A program made the translations under genes and the position numbers. The notes under the pieces are model-generated. The model worked only from the letters and a program-made list of their open reading frames with translations. It was not told the DNA's origin and did no database searches. A DNA stretch of 64,000 nucleotides from Ficedula albicollis (Eukaryota; Chordata; Aves; Passeriformes; Muscicapidae). Positions 48,601-63,420 of the stretch are shown piece after piece. The stretch covers positions 10,343,673 to 10,407,672 of the forward strand of contig NC_021683.1 in assembly GCF_000247815.1 (NCBI RefSeq), written 5' to 3'. The stretch's first letter is position 1. Each line of letters starts with the position of its first letter.

Positions 48601-51600
48601 ATAATCTCCTTCCCCAGCCTGTGACTGCCGCTCTGTTTTATGTACAAGTTACGTTTTTCCATCTACCAAAATACAGAGAAGGGAAATAGAGCTGTGAACT
48701 TCTTAGGCACAAGCTTTGTTGCAGTCTTCTGTACAGCACCATGGTATTTTCTGCTGGTATTTCATCCCAGGAAGGCACCATTGGCTCTGCTGGAGATGGC
48801 CATTGCTTGGAGTTACCCTGGAGTGTGTGTGGTGTTCCTTGCCTGTCACTGTGTGCAGCCCTTGCTTTAGTGGGCATTCCAGAGCCAGCTGGAATGTGGT
48901 GGGGTGAGGTGCCTCTGAAAATCCACCCTCCAGCTTGCAGAGGTGCCTGCTGGTTTTCTGCCAGGTGAAAGCATCAGAAATGGCTTACTCTGTGCCAGTG
49001 TCCATAGTGGATCTCAGAATAATAGGTGTTAGCTTTTTTTGCAGCAGAGCTGTAGGAACCCCATCCTGCTGCAACACTCATAATTTAAAAAATTGTGTGT
49101 TTTCCTTAAATGCTGCTGGGTGATACTTCAGAGCAGCAGGGCAGGGGAGAGTGTGCTCCCTTGGTCACTAGAATGTGATTTCAGGCTTCTGAGATACCTG
49201 AGGAGGTTTGTGTTTTCTGGCCACAGAAGTACTTGCCAAGTTTTCAGGGTTTCTTAACTCTGCCCAATTTGGTTGCTGATGAGCAAAGGAATGGTAATTC
49301 AACTCAGTTGTGATTTAAATAAATAAAAAGACAGGGAGGAAATCAAACTGTACCTTAAAAGGGAGTGCAACTACAATGAGATGTATATCACACAGTCTAA
49401 ATGATTGGGATGGTATAATAAAATATTCACAGAGCCTCTTGAAGTTCATGTTCTATAATATACATTTTAAAATAATGTTGGGTGTTATTGGGTGAAAGCA
49501 ATTTATCATTCACAGTGAATTTTAGATGTAGGTAGGCTCTTACACTGAGCTAATGCTCATCTTATTCCTTTTATACTCCATGTTTTGTAATATTCTCCAG
49601 AATTAAATTAACACTGCTGCTTGAGACTTTGAAGCGAATTAATGTCTGTGTGCTCTTATTGGGGTTTTTTTGTTTGGTTGTTTTTTTTAAAGTGTTCTTT
49701 TGTTGGGGTAGGGAGGAAGGATGAGAGTTGAGGCTCTGAATGGGTCATTCCCTGCAAAGCACTGCACTCTGTTATTCTGGAGCACTGGCTCAAGGAAACT
49801 GGCTTTGCAGTTGCTGCTGTTCATGTCAAGGCAAGTGTTGTACACAATATATGAAGTGTAGCGTAAATAATTTAACTAGCTTTTGAACATGGAAATAGCA
49901 ACATGATAAAGTAGCAAAACATAACAGGTTTCCAGCCAAACACATCACTGATTAGTTAGCCTAGCTAAAACAAACAATTTTTTTCCTTAAGTGAAGCTGA
50001 TTTAAATGCAAGGGAAAGGCTGCAGAAAGCCCTTTGCAGATTAACAGCAGCCTGGTTATTTGCAGCTGCAATAACTTCTGGAAGGACAGCTGAGCTGGGA
50101 CTGTGCACTTGGGTTGCAGTTGTGTGTGAGAGGGAGGGTTGCTGGCATCTCTGGCAACATCTGTTTGACCAAGGTGTGATATTTCAGTGATTGCACAAGT
50201 CAGAGGTTTTGGAAGCTCCTGGGCAGGCTTTCAGCTGGAATTGTCACACTGATCTCAAGGCACTTCAGATCTGCTCATTCACCTGCAGAATTTAATGATA
50301 ATAGTTTTTCCCAAAACATACAGAAGTAACTTTATATCCCTGCCAATTCATCTTGCTCCAGATGAATGAGTTGTTTGTGCTCTAGGCTCTCTGTAGTCTA
50401 TACCTCTATTTCCAATAGCATACAGACAGCCAAATTTTAAAAGTCATGGTGCTGCCAGACCAATCATTTTCATCAATTAAAATCTGGTTTCTGACTAAAC
50501 CTGCAGGACTGACTCTTGTGTGAGTTTGTGCCTGCCTGAGTGGGGAGGCTGATGGCAGCACCTGTGCAGAAAGGCTGAGCTCCTTTTCTGAGCCAGAGAG
50601 GCAAGGGGCAGCCCTTGCACAGTGGGGCTCTGCTGAAGAGCTCTTGCTTGACTTGTTGTGTATTAGTCTAAAAAAGCCTTAGGCACAAGATTCTCTTCTT
50701 GCACATCTTATTTTAGGCAGCAGCAGCAGTGTGTACGGAAGGCAAATTTACTATTGGAACTATGAATAAAATATAGTTTGTCTGTTAAATTAGTAATTGT
50801 GATAAAAGCTCCCAAGGTTTTTATTCCCCTTTTTTTTTCCTCTTTTAATTATTACAAAGCCAGTTTTAAATCTCGCTGCAGGTGAAAATGTGCCCTTGTA
50901 AGTCTTGTTGATGCTTAAAAATCTGCAGGGTACTTGGAGGCCTTATTGTTGGCCAATGGTGTCAAGGGAGGTCTGAACTAAAACCCAATAATGATTGAGT
51001 CAAATGGCTTCAGATACTATTCTGGGCTTGTTCAGTGGCAGATGCCCTTTGGGGCAGAGGAAGCCAGCTGAGGAGCAGTGAGTGTCAGAGGGTTGGGAAG
51101 TACAAAAGTGGGAAGTGAGGATGTTTTCATCTCTCTTTTTTTGTTCACTGTTGTGATGATAGAAGTGGAAGGAGCTTTATGCTGTGCTGGCTTATGCAAT
51201 TCTGTGATTTAAGGCTGAAACTCCTTTATTACAAAGCTAATTTTCAATGTGATTTCTTTTTTCTTTGGGGAAAAAAAGTCAAAACTTTTTTTTTTTTCTT
51301 CTTGTAACAGCAGCTTCTGGAACATTGGTTAAGAATTGTGGAGTTTTAAAAATGATGATACTTTAAAAATGTTTCCTGATTTATTTTTTTTTTTGTTCTT
51401 TTTGAAGTTTATTTTAATACTCTAGGGCTTATTTTTAACTCCTGGAAAGCCTGGCCTAGAGATTTGTTTTGTTTGGCTCAGCTTACTGAGAATAAGGATG
51501 TCTGGATGTACTTTGGAGGGAAATATGAGAATTAAAGACCTGTTTTGGTGTGTAAAAATTATTGTTTATAATTTAAATGGTTAGAAATGGAAATAGGGGT

Positions 51601-52719
51601 TGTTCCTGGCTCAGTTTGCTGGAGAAAAATGAGCTGAGGGAAAAGGAAGTGTGCAGGAGAGGAGGGGAAGAAAATGAGGCATGGAAGGGCTGTAAAGGTG
51701 ATTCAGGAGGGGCATCACTGAAATGTGGACCTTGGGAAGCTGGAAGGGTGGTGTGGTACCCTCCCCTCCATGTCAGCACTGTTTGGCCACATTCTCTTCC
51801 TTGAAACTCGTGGACATGAAGCACAGCAGAAAGGGACAGCCCAGCAATGGGTGTCCCTGCTCATCTCTCACTGTCACACCCAGGCCTGGCTCGGGGGGTG
51901 GGATTTTGGAATCCTGCTGCAGTCAGTGCCCCTGGGACTGCTGAAAGCCTTGGGCCAGGTTTGCATGGTGCCCTCCAGCCTGTCCTCGCCAGAAGGGGTT
52001 TGAGGTGGGTGAGGTGTCAGTGCCTCACACTGCTGAGATCCCCATGAACCTCAGCTCTGGGAGGTTATTTTGGAATGCACGGGATATCTCGTAGGTTGCT
52101 GCAGGTACACTACCATAAGTCTTTTGGGGAAACGATTGCTTCTCATCAACAGGAGTTTTTGGATGACTGGAGGAGTAAAAGTGCATTATTCCATGACAAT
52201 TCAGAGTCTAATCAGATGCACATCTTCAGTAGCAGATGCATTTGTTGCAGGTGCCTCTTTCTCAGGTTATCCTCTCTGTTGTCCAGTGCATTGGAAACAA
52301 CTGAGAAGAGAATGGCTCTTGGATAAGGGATTAGTGATTTCTATCACTCTTCACCCTGCCTTAGGTACTGGGAAAAGATTGTGGTTTTAGTGGAGTTTAA
52401 AGTTAGTGAGACAAGTGGCTGTTAAAACCACTGAAAGGACACAGAGTGACCCCAAAAAATGGAGCAGCTCCCTCGTTTTGGCAGCTCCCCCATGCCCCAG
52501 CTGCCCCAAGTCAGGTCCAGGCAGCTCCTGGCTTGTTGGCTGCACAGTTTGCAGCAGCTTTCACTGGCAAAGAGAACTAGCAGCTCACCAGGTACTCAGC
52601 TCATCCACCTTTTGCCTCACCAGCATGAGCTTGTTATAACTAGTCCCACAGGACTCAGCCAATATTGGGTTGACTTTCTGCTACAGAGGAAATTTCAGGC
52701 ATCATATTGATTTGGCCCA
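48601..52719. other. Intergenic DNA, no gene supported
   Basis: Mostly unique sequence with oligo-T tracts near 51,280 and 51,385. The GCTTATGCAATTCTGTGATTT string near 51,190 faintly resembles a CR1 3' terminus, but no CR1 body is visible. Confidence 0.5.
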
Positions 52720-52895
52720 ATATATTATATGTGTATTTATTTGCCAGCAAAGACATACAGAAATACTAGTGCTATGTTTTAATACAAACTCAGCTGTTTG
52801 CTGATCAGCAATGACTATTCAAATTGACCAATCTACCTCACCCTGGCTGGAGATCAAGGGATCAGCACTTAATTTCATTCCTTGAATAAAGATTT

Positions 52896-52926
<31 letters not shown>

Positions 52927-53530
52927 CCACATGGAAATATCAGAACATGAAAGGTTAAATCAATATGGAGTTTTACATTGCTTAAAGGGCATTTGCATCA
53001 AAGCAGCCATGAATGCAATTCACTTGTTTAATGAATTTTTTATGCTTATTTAATGAATTTCACAAAGGTGTTTTTCATAAAATGGATAAGGACTTCCAGT
53101 TTTATGAAATAATAAAAATGGAACTGAAGTTATGAAATGAGCAATCTCATTAGTTAGGCATGATATATTCATATGAAAGTGTACATGTTTCTGAATTATT
53201 GCAAGCAGCTCTATTGCTTGAACTGTAACTCGTTATAATAGTATTGCAAATATACCTTTAGTTAAGATATCAGAAAGTGACAGAAAGAAATTAGATTTTG
53301 ATTGTTAATAATGATTTAATTGACACTTATTGTATTTAGCATACTATGGATATGTCTTTCTTTTGAAAATATATGCTTGTATTCTTCATTGATAGATAGT
53401 TAGTGAGATGCAGCACTATTCCTATCCCCTTTTTGCTAGAATTTGGGCTTAATTTTGTGTTTGAGAAGCTTTACTCTGTGTTATTATCCTGATGAACAGA
53501 GGAAAATATTATGATGGTTTGCCAATAGCA
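52720..53530. promoter_or_regulatory. Candidate conserved noncoding block with (TA)n tract
   Basis: AT-rich block with octamer ATTTGCAT at 52,991-52,998 and a directly repeated TTTAATGAATTT near 53,029 and 53,049. The tract at 52,896-52,924 is a plain TA microsatellite. No coding signal. Confidence 0.3.
52896..52924. repeat. (TA)n microsatellite
   Basis: About 14 TA units with one interruption. Confidence 0.95.
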
Positions 53531-56500
53531 TGAACGTGCCTTATTTTGCACCATGGCAACCTGTGATCTGATGTACTTTTGGAACTGCATCATCTTGCTG
53601 AAAAATTGTCCCAACTTGATGGCACTTCAGGAGTGAGAGGGGATTGTGAGCATTTCATGCTTAAATAACTTGTCTGATTGACTGTACACTGCAGTGTTTC
53701 TGCTGGAGGGGTTTCATGATCCTTCCAGCAGGACCTGCAGCAAGGCTGCTGCTCACCCTCCAGTTTGGACAGGACAGATGGAGATAGTAATTCTCTCTTA
53801 TTAAGTTGTGGTTTTGAAATCTGTCCTGATTTTGAGCATGTGGTGTTACCTTTAATTCAGTGGGATTGTTCATGGGCCAAGCTTGTGCCAAAGAGTTGCT
53901 GTGTGCTGAGTGATTGCTGCCAGCATCTGTGTCTTTCCAGGCTTGCTGCCCACCTGGGTATCATTGCACCACTTAGGAAATGTGCCTGGGTATTTGCACT
54001 GTGCTATGGGCACAAAGGATTTCCAAGAATGTTTCCTTTATCCCTTCCCTCTCTGCTTTGGCTATTGCAGCCAAACTTTCCCTCTCCTTTCTGCCATTTT
54101 GGAATGACTTGTGAGTGCCTTACCCAAAAGAGCCATGGTATAAACAAATATTGTAATTTCATGCAGTGAAGCAGCTCTGAGTGGAGTCAAGGAATCCCAT
54201 TACCTTGGTAGGGTTTACAGCCCTCCTGCTCTGCCAAGGCAGCAGGCAAAAATATTGCAGTGATAAGAGATAAAGTGGGACTTTCAAAATTATTATTCTT
54301 GCCTTATTAGTCATCCCTTGTGCTACACTCTTAAGTAATCTTGTTAAATACATGCATTAAGACACAGCAAGGCAGGACAAGATGGTAAGATAATGGTTTG
54401 TCATCAGTGGTTATTAGAGGAAAAAAGAGAAATGAAAGGCCTATTCACCCATGAAGTGCCATTATCCCACTCTTTGGCATGCTTTGAAGCCTTCTTGTGA
54501 TTGTGCAATTAGCCAAGTAAGGTAGTTAGAGGGAAAAAAGGTAGCATTGACATCTGCCCCTGCACCTTAACCTCTTGCAGGGTGTCGTGTGCTGGTGGAG
54601 CTTGTGCTGTGCCAATGCTCCAGAGGGCTCCAGCCTGCCTGGGGCTGCACTGGGGCATCTCTGCTGAGCTGGTGCAGTGCCTGTGCTCCAGAGGGGCTCC
54701 AGAGGGGCTCCAGAGGGGCTCCAGAGGGGCTCCAGTCTGCCTAGGAATGCACTGGAGCATCTCTGCTGAGCTGGTGCAGTGCCTGGGCTCCAGAGGAGCT
54801 CCAGAGGAGCTCCAGCCTGCCTGGCCCTGCTCTGAGGCTGCTCTGGGGCATCTCTGCTGGAGCCCCCCAGAGCTGAGTGTTTGCCCTTGGCAGCCTTTGC
54901 TGCTCTGTCTGCACTGTTGGTGTCACTTGTCCAGGCTGGTTCAGAGTGGTTTTGCACAATGCAGGATCTGTCTCTGTTGTGCCTCAGGTGTGTAAATGTT
55001 GGTATGTTCTTAGGAATTAAATTCAATGTCTTTTGCACCTTTAAGGCTTCAAAGATCACAGCCCAGTGTGCTCACACACAGACCATGTCACCCACGGAGG
55101 GGAACACAAAATCCAGTGTATTTGAGCTGGGGGAGCTGCTGGGCTGCCCAGAGCATGCAGGGTCCTGTCCCTTCCCTTTCCCCTGCTGGGCTCTCTTCTC
55201 TCTTTCACAGGCTCTGTGTCCTTGCAAACCAGACACTAAACAGGCAAGAGCATTTTGCAAAAGCAGCAGCAATGTGGCTGGTTAGGTAATTCCTCCCTGT
55301 GCCACAGAGCAAATCTGCCTTTGGGCTGGGCTCGACCAAGGGCCCCTGAGGCCATGGCAGCAGCTCGACTGAAGTTCTCTGGGTTTGGAGCTGGGACTTG
55401 GGAACCATCCTTCAGCTCAGCCTCATTACAGGGCACCTACTGTGGGCAACTGTGCCCAGGAGTTTCATGGCATTGCACCAGATTTAATAACTAGCTGATA
55501 TTTAATTTGTGGTGTGAAATAACATCTGTTATTATATCTAACATAAATATTTACTCGAGAGATTCGACTAAAAAAACATTTGCTTGCCTTCAAAGCCTAT
55601 CAATTTCTCATTTGTGGCTGACAAAGAAAGCTTTGAGTGCTTAAATTCATTTCTAGAAATTAAATTAAAATTTTCAACACTAAAGCTTCTGTGATTCCAG
55701 ACACTTTCCTTTCATTTTATTGTGTTTGACAGCAACAGGACTCTCAAGGTAAGTGGTGGAGTGTAGTCCTATGTAAATGTGAAGCATAAAATGAAAACTG
55801 GGGGGAAGAAAAACATTTAAGGTAGGAAATTAGAACAGTTATTGAGTTCCACACTATGGTTAATGAGTGTGCAGAAAGAAAACATCTTCTTGGCCTAGTG
55901 AGCTGGAGCATTACAACTGTTGCAACACTTCTTCTGTTTTTAGAAGGAAATAAGTAATAACCCAGACACATGGGAAGTCTTCAGTTTGCATTTTTTAATG
56001 CCTCAGGGGAGTGCAGTGTTTCTGGTTTAGAATCTGTTAAAATTTTATTTAAAAGGCAGGTTTTGTTCTGAAAGCAAAACAAAAATTAACATATTAAGCA
56101 TATCTGTAGGTCAGAAGTGTATGGGAGAGGGCTTGGCTGCCTCACCAGGACATGGCTCTTTCAGAATTGCCAGCTGAGGCTGGAGGCTGGGGAGGGAAGA
56201 CTGAAAATTACTGTCCCTTTCTGAAATAGGTTCAGTGTATTCAGGATTTATGCTGTGCTGCCCTGGGTATAATTAAAAGCAGCCTGCAATGGTACAGGAG
56301 CAGGGGGGCCGAGGCACAGCTTCTCAGATTTGGGGAACTTTGGCATCCTGTCAGGAGGGGGAAGCTGGGATGGGACCCTGCTGCCCAGGTGAGCCCTCTC
56401 CTGTTCACTGGCTCCAGTGGAGGGTGTGAATGTTACCCCTGTGTCTGGGAGCAGAAGAGTGTCCAAGGCTTGGGGATCCCACTCAGCTGTTCTGCAGTGC

Positions 56501-59175
56501 TGGTGAGCTCGTGCTGTCCCCACTCTTACACTTCAACTGGGGTTTTCCTGTGTGCTGTTGGTAGTAAAATATATGGGCTAAACTCTCTGAAGCCAAACTG
56601 AGTCCTGAAATAAATTGAGCAATCCAGTTTTTGAGGTGTATGGCACAATGTTGAGAAGTTGAAAAAACATCTACAACCTCTGTGAATGCATCCCTGTGGT
56701 TACCGCTGAGGTGCAGGGATGTTTGGCCTGAATTAATAAATGTTGCTTCCCCCCTGGGCTGATGAGGAGTGTGAGGTGTCTGCTAGCACAGCTTTGCAGC
56801 TTCTGCTGTCTCACTGAATGCCTGGGGAGATGCAGCATATGGTTTTTCATGCTGCTGCACTCTGCAGTTTAGGAAAGCTCCTGCACGCTTCCTGTGCTGT
56901 TTAAAATCCCTTCGTGCAAAGGTTCAGGTATTTTCATCCAAAGCTGTTACTGAGCAAGCTGTTGAAAGGTGTAAGCAAGTAGCAAGTCAATCAATATTTT
57001 ATCCTTTCTAGGCTAATCAGTTCATTATTATTGACACAGTGTGGCTGCCTGCCTTCAGCCTGACAAATATCCCAAACCAAAGTAATTGGAGTTCTTTTAA
57101 TGATGCTTGTATTGGGAAATGTCTTGGGGCCAGGCTGAGCTTATGGTTGAATCTGGAGAGTCAATTTTGATATTTGACTAGATACAAATAATACAGGGCA
57201 GGGACCCTCAGTCTGGTCCCTCTCCTGGGCACAAAGGAGCTGGGTTGTGAGCTCACATGCCTGACTCTGATTCCTGAGTCTGCCTCTGCTCCTTCACCCT
57301 TCTTCTGTCCTTTGACCAGACATTTCCCTTGGTCCTGAAGCTCAAGGCTTGGCTGGCACCAAAGCATTGTGCAGCACTGCCACCAGACCCACCCCTCCCT
57401 GCACTACCTGCTCTGGCAAAGTTTTCCACTCGGAGCAGGAGCAGCAAGGCTTTGTTTCTTGCTGCCCTGGATGGCTGGGGAGCAATTGTGTTTGTGGCCT
57501 GAGCCTTGCTACCTCTCAAGTTTAAAAGCTGCTCTGAAGTTTGTATTACCTTTTTTGTTTCTTGGAGATACGTGGAGCTTAAAATTGAATGGTTCAAATC
57601 TGGATCAAGATTAAAAAATTTGGGTCAGGCCATGTTGTCAGATGCCCTCCAGGAAGCACAGTCAGTGGTTAAACTAATCAGCTCCTGTAATTCCACCAAA
57701 TTCAGCTGAAGCAGCATTTATACAATAGAAGTAAACTTGAAGCTCAATAGCAAACATTCCAATTTTTAAACTTTTCTTGAAAATAGTTTGGGTCTGGCGT
57801 TCTCAGCAAAATCCAGAGGCAGTGTCAGGGCATGAGTTAGTCATGAGCTGGGTCCTGGTGCTTTGTATGTGCTGTGATGCCACTTGCTTAGTATGATGGA
57901 ATAATTAAGTGTGATTCTTGAGGTTATAGTAGTTCAGAAATTATATTGTTGACTTCAAAGTACAGCTCAGTACAAACAGGCAAGTTTGTGAACTGAAAAT
58001 AGAGATTAAACCAAACCAAGAATTTCACTGGTTGCCAATGAAGTTTTTTTATTTTTCTGTGTATAAATAGGACATACATATGCTTTTCAATGCTTCCAGA
58101 ACTTGCAGCCTTCCGTAGAAAGGGCTCTGATCCATAAAGGCTTGTGGTCCATAAAACACAGTGGCCCTTCTGACCTCTAGCCTGTGGAGCTTGGAAACCT
58201 GTGAGAAATGACAGCTTTTTGCCTGGTGGTGCCATTTTATTTGATCAACTTCAAAATCCTTAGGACACACCTGGGGGAGGGTCTGAGCATCTACTTCCGC
58301 TTGTGCCTTTGAAATTCTGCTTTGTCTTGTGATTTAGTGGGTGCATTTGGTATCATCCCGTGTGCATCTTGTGGGCAAAGTGAGTGGGCAAAGGCATAAA
58401 GCAGCTGCTCTGGGGGGCTGGGGTGCCCAGGTCCACGTGTGACTGTGCTGTGGGCAGTCAGTGTCTCTGCCCCCCCAGTGCCATGGTGCCTCTGCAGCTC
58501 TCGTGTGCCCTCTCTGAGGGACATTTGCAAAGAAGATTTTTCCACTTGCAGTGAGAGAACTGGTTGCACCCAGTGCCTGGTGAAGTAAAAGGAGACTGGT
58601 GAGGGCCCAGATTTCCAGCTCTTGGGGCTGCTACATATTTCTCTTCTTGTGGGAGAGGCCAAGTGTTTGCAACTTTAAATGTAAGACATAAAAGCACTTG
58701 GTTGTCACATGCCATTAGCTGTTTAAAGCGGGACATCTCAGGAAATGCTTCATCGTAATCCTCAAAATGAAGAAATCTGAAGTGAGCTTCAAACTGTTTG
58801 CTCAGTTTGGGTATCATGTTGCAGGGTCAGATGGTGAACTCAGAGTTGTACCTACTCTCAAATTGGTTAAAACTGCAGTCAGACAGTTCAAATCCTGAAA
58901 AATCAGCTTTACATTTTCTTTACTTTTTTCTTTACAAGTAAAACCTAGGAGTAATGTCTGCATGGCAAAGCTTGTCCAGATACTCTTCCCCAGCTGTTTT
59001 CCCAGAGACACCTTTTGCTCAACAGCACTGTTAGTTTAACTCTATCATTTGCTTGAGTTTGCTTTCCTGTTCCTGCTGCCAGATGAGTAATGGGAAAAGC
59101 TGCTCTGAAAGGATATATGTTGTGTGCCTGGGCTTTTGCCTTAGCAAGCTGTATTTCACCACACCCCACCCCCCC
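53531..59175. other. Intergenic DNA, no gene supported apart from the minisatellite
   Basis: Frames up to 177 codons coincide with the 54.6-kb repeat or with CTGC-rich patches. No exon recognised. Confidence 0.55.
54595..54870. repeat. Minisatellite: 11-base units nested in a longer imperfect duplication
   Basis: CTCCAGAGGGG repeats about 4.5 times with period 11 at 54,686-54,735. Around it, a unit of roughly 100 bases containing GCATCTCTGCTGAGCTGGTG recurs two to three times with divergence. The minus-strand 177-codon frame here follows from the repeat. Confidence 0.85.
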
Positions 59176-59199
59176 AAAAAAAAAAAAAAAAAAAAAAAA

Positions 59200-60001
<802 letters not shown>

Positions 60002-60015
60002 AAAAAAAAAAAAAA

Positions 60016-62739
60016 GGTAGTGGTGCTGATGTTTTTGGTTTTGTGCCTCAGGAGTGTTCTAGTTGCTTGCCTGTGCAGTGGTCCAGCAGAAGACGTGGCT
60101 GGTGTGTAAGAACTGGCCATCACAGATGGCCAAGGGGGCCAGTGAAAACAGCTTTGTAGTCATCCTCTTATGAAATTCCTTCACTAACAAGAGTATGAAA
60201 CATGAAATTATAGTGTTGTGTGGAACAAAGTTTATTGAACTGTCATGCTCAAAGGTCCTATTAAGCTGTCAGCTTGGTCTGCTTTGTCCTTGATTTTGCT
60301 CCACTGAAATTTGACATGGTTTCACTTCTCAAAGCCAAACCTTTCCATACTGACCTCTGTCTCCACCCTGGTTAATGCGCTTCAGAAAGATTTTTTGTTA
60401 TTTCAAGATGTCATGATTGTCTCTGGTCAGAAGTCCTTCATTCCTTGATTATTTTTCTTTTTAACATCATGGTCCGTATTCATCCCTGTGTAGCTCTAGG
60501 GTACTAATTTGCCTCCAGGAGAGTACTTTTGGCTGGTGGGCTGATAGCTATGCAAGCATGTTGGCTGTCCCTAATGTTATTCAAATTAAATCCAGGTCTG
60601 GGTGAGAGTATTTGCAGATGAGTTCATATGAATCTTTGTGAAGAAAGCACAGATAGACCTGACAGCAGCTTTAATGATGGTGGTAGTAGTGATCAGGGAT
60701 AAACTTTTTTCTTTTCTAATAGGTATGGTTGGCTATTGTATTTATTTCCTGTAAGAACTTTTTCTAACTTGTGTTGATACAGGGAAAACATATTTCCATT
60801 AAAGAATGTCTTTGGAGAGATTTTTGCTTCATTTCCATTGTATTCCTGGCTGATTGGCTTCAGAGTAACTATTGCTGGTATTTGTTAGTTAGATTGCTTC
60901 CCATAATGTACCAAGCAGCTGTGGCCCTCTTGTTTCTTGAGTACTCTGATCTGACATGGGCAGACACAAAGCTTCTGCCCAGCTGCAGGTAGAACTCATC
61001 CTGCTGCTTCTCTGCTCGTGCCATAGCACCCTGCTCAGCCTGGGCCTCTCGTCATCTCGTCACTCATCTTCATGAGATGAAGGTCTCCTTAGAAAAGAGA
61101 GACACCATCCTATCACGCAAGACTAGCAACAGCACTGAGTGATCTGTAACTGATGTGACTTGTGAATAATCTGCTTTTTTTTTTATGTTTTAATATTGGA
61201 GACCGAGGGGTGGGCAAAGGGAGAGACAGCTATGAATTGTGGAGAGGGCTTGCCTTAAATTTGTCAATCCCTTGTACAACATCTGCATGTTGTTTTGCTT
61301 TCTTCCCTGCCACTTTAGAGAGCCCTGGATCAGTGAGGAATAGATAGTTCAGTTCTTAAAGCAGTGCTTCTGTAACTACACACAGTTGGGGAATGTGCTT
61401 CTGGTGGATTTGTTCCATGAAATGCAAGGCAAGGATTCATGAGTACATAAAATAACAGCCTAATCAAAGAAATAAACAAGAACAAGTCTGTAATCTTCAC
61501 AAAATTGGGGAAAAAAAGTGCTTCTGATGGACTTGCTCCTACTGTTTTCTTTGTAGCTGCTTCCAGAGCTCAGACCATCTGTTCCTTGTTGTAGGTTGTT
61601 AAGTGAAATGTGCTGCCAATACAAATAGCTCTGCTTGATGTTTGTTTGCATAAATTGTTTTGAAAGCTTCATGACGAATTTTAAGGATTACTTACAGGGG
61701 TAAGACTCTGTGGAAGAGGAAATATAAATTTGATGATGAATGTTGGAATCCATTAATTTGGTTGGAATTTATAATAAAAGTGAACATTCTATGTGCTTGT
61801 TGGAGGGGAGGGAAACAATTTCATCTTGATCTCAGAAGGTAGTGGTGACAATATGCTAATTTGGCCACATCACAGTAAATGTGATCAGTCTGCCTTCACA
61901 TCGAAGTATAGTTGCCTTCACTTGTCCAAATAAACTATTCTGTATATCTAACTCACAAAATTTCAAAGAAGTGAAGTCTGCTTGGGTTTTGTGTGCCTTG
62001 GGAATCTCACCCTCAGTTTTGTCTCCCTGTTTGTTATTGGACATTTGTGTGGGAACAGTGGCTTTGAAAGGAGTGTCAAAGATAAGCCAGAGAGCTGGAG
62101 GGGATTCCCACCTGGCTGCTGTGGTTAAATGGTGTATTGTGGATCTGTGCTGGTGGTGTCATGTGTGCTATGGCATCTGGGGGCAGGATTCCTGCTTCCC
62201 AAAACTGTGATCCAAAGGCCAAAAGAAGATGGAGGAAGTGTGCCTAAGGAGGGAGAGAGAGCTCCTTAAGTCACTGACAGAGCTTGTGTAGTCAGACTTC
62301 TTCAACAGGAGCGTGCTGCCTGAAAGGGAAATGTTTGCAAATAGCAGACTTGGAGCAGCTGATACAGAAGCAACTTTTTTCCTTGTAGTTGTTTTCTTAA
62401 TTGGCATCTATTATCTATCTGGTGGCTTATCTTTAGCCTTACAGTCTATGAGCTTCAAGTGGTTGAAAATCAAGTGGCTACCTCCCTTCTCACTGAACTG
62501 TTGGGCCTGAGTTTGGAATCACTGCCCAGTCAGACGTTCCTCTTGTCTCTGTGAAGCTGTACATTAAAAACACAACCACATATACACTCACACATGCTCC
62601 TTAGCTGCTCATCACAGCTTTGCAGAGGTAATTCTCTGGTTTTAAGTGAATTGACCTGGCTGCTTTCATCTTCAGGTAATGCAGCCCCAGTTTATAATTC
62701 AGACCAGGAGCTTATGGAGATTTAGAAAGAGGCCCAGAG
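60016..62739. other. Intergenic DNA, no gene supported
   Basis: Short frames only. GTCATCTCGTCACTCATCTTCATGAGATG near 61,050 contains a small local inverted repeat (CATCTTCATGAGATG). Confidence 0.55.
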
Positions 62740-63420
62740 CTTTGCTTTACTGTGCCAGTTAAAGCATTTATACTGATGACAGTTAAATTGTTGAGGGCTC
62801 TGTTATTCATTTACATCACAGACACTAAGGTCCTCTGACGACCTACTGCAAATGTAAGCCAGATGTACCTAAACATATCTATTGTACATTTTACTTCATT
62901 TCAAACACTTCTCCTGACTTTCAACTCAAACCTTCCGTCTGTCTTGTCATGCTACAGTATTTAATGATATTTTATTGCATTAGTTCACAAAACCCTTGAG
63001 TTTTTCAGTTGTCCTAAGCTAATGGACTGGATCTGTACCCATTTGCTAATACAAGATCTTTTTTAGTAGGTAGCTGAGCTATTAAACATAAATCAAGGTT
63101 TCCGATAAAATATTAGGTTTCTGCTGCATCTCACAAAAGGAGAGTCTGCAGTTTTACCTGATGATTATATCTTACAAGCTATAGTTAAATCTTGTTTGGG
63201 GATTTACTGCATTCCAGACCCAGTAATTTCATACAAATCCGTAATGATTATTTTGTATGCTCCTTTCATTTAGCTCATAAAAGAAACCACATAGCTTGCT
63301 AGCTGTAGAAATGAGAGCAACCCACTATTATTTCCTTTGGAAGGATGCACTGAGAAACTGATTTTCAATAAAAAGGTATTTTTTTACTATTTAACCTGTG
63401 TATCAAAAATCAGACAGATT
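62740..63420. promoter_or_regulatory. Candidate conserved noncoding block
   Basis: AT-rich unique DNA, with TTCCGATAAAATATTAGG and ATCCGTAATGATTATTTTG among its motifs. No frame resembles a protein. Identified by texture only. Confidence 0.25.

Noticed and set aside
51180..51215. CR1 LINE 3' end
   Set aside because: Only a short ATTCTGTGATTT-like string is present. There is no repeated terminal octamer and no upstream CR1 sequence.
54526..55059. 177-codon minus frame
   Set aside because: It is the translation of the nested minisatellite and shows repeat-driven amino-acid periodicity.
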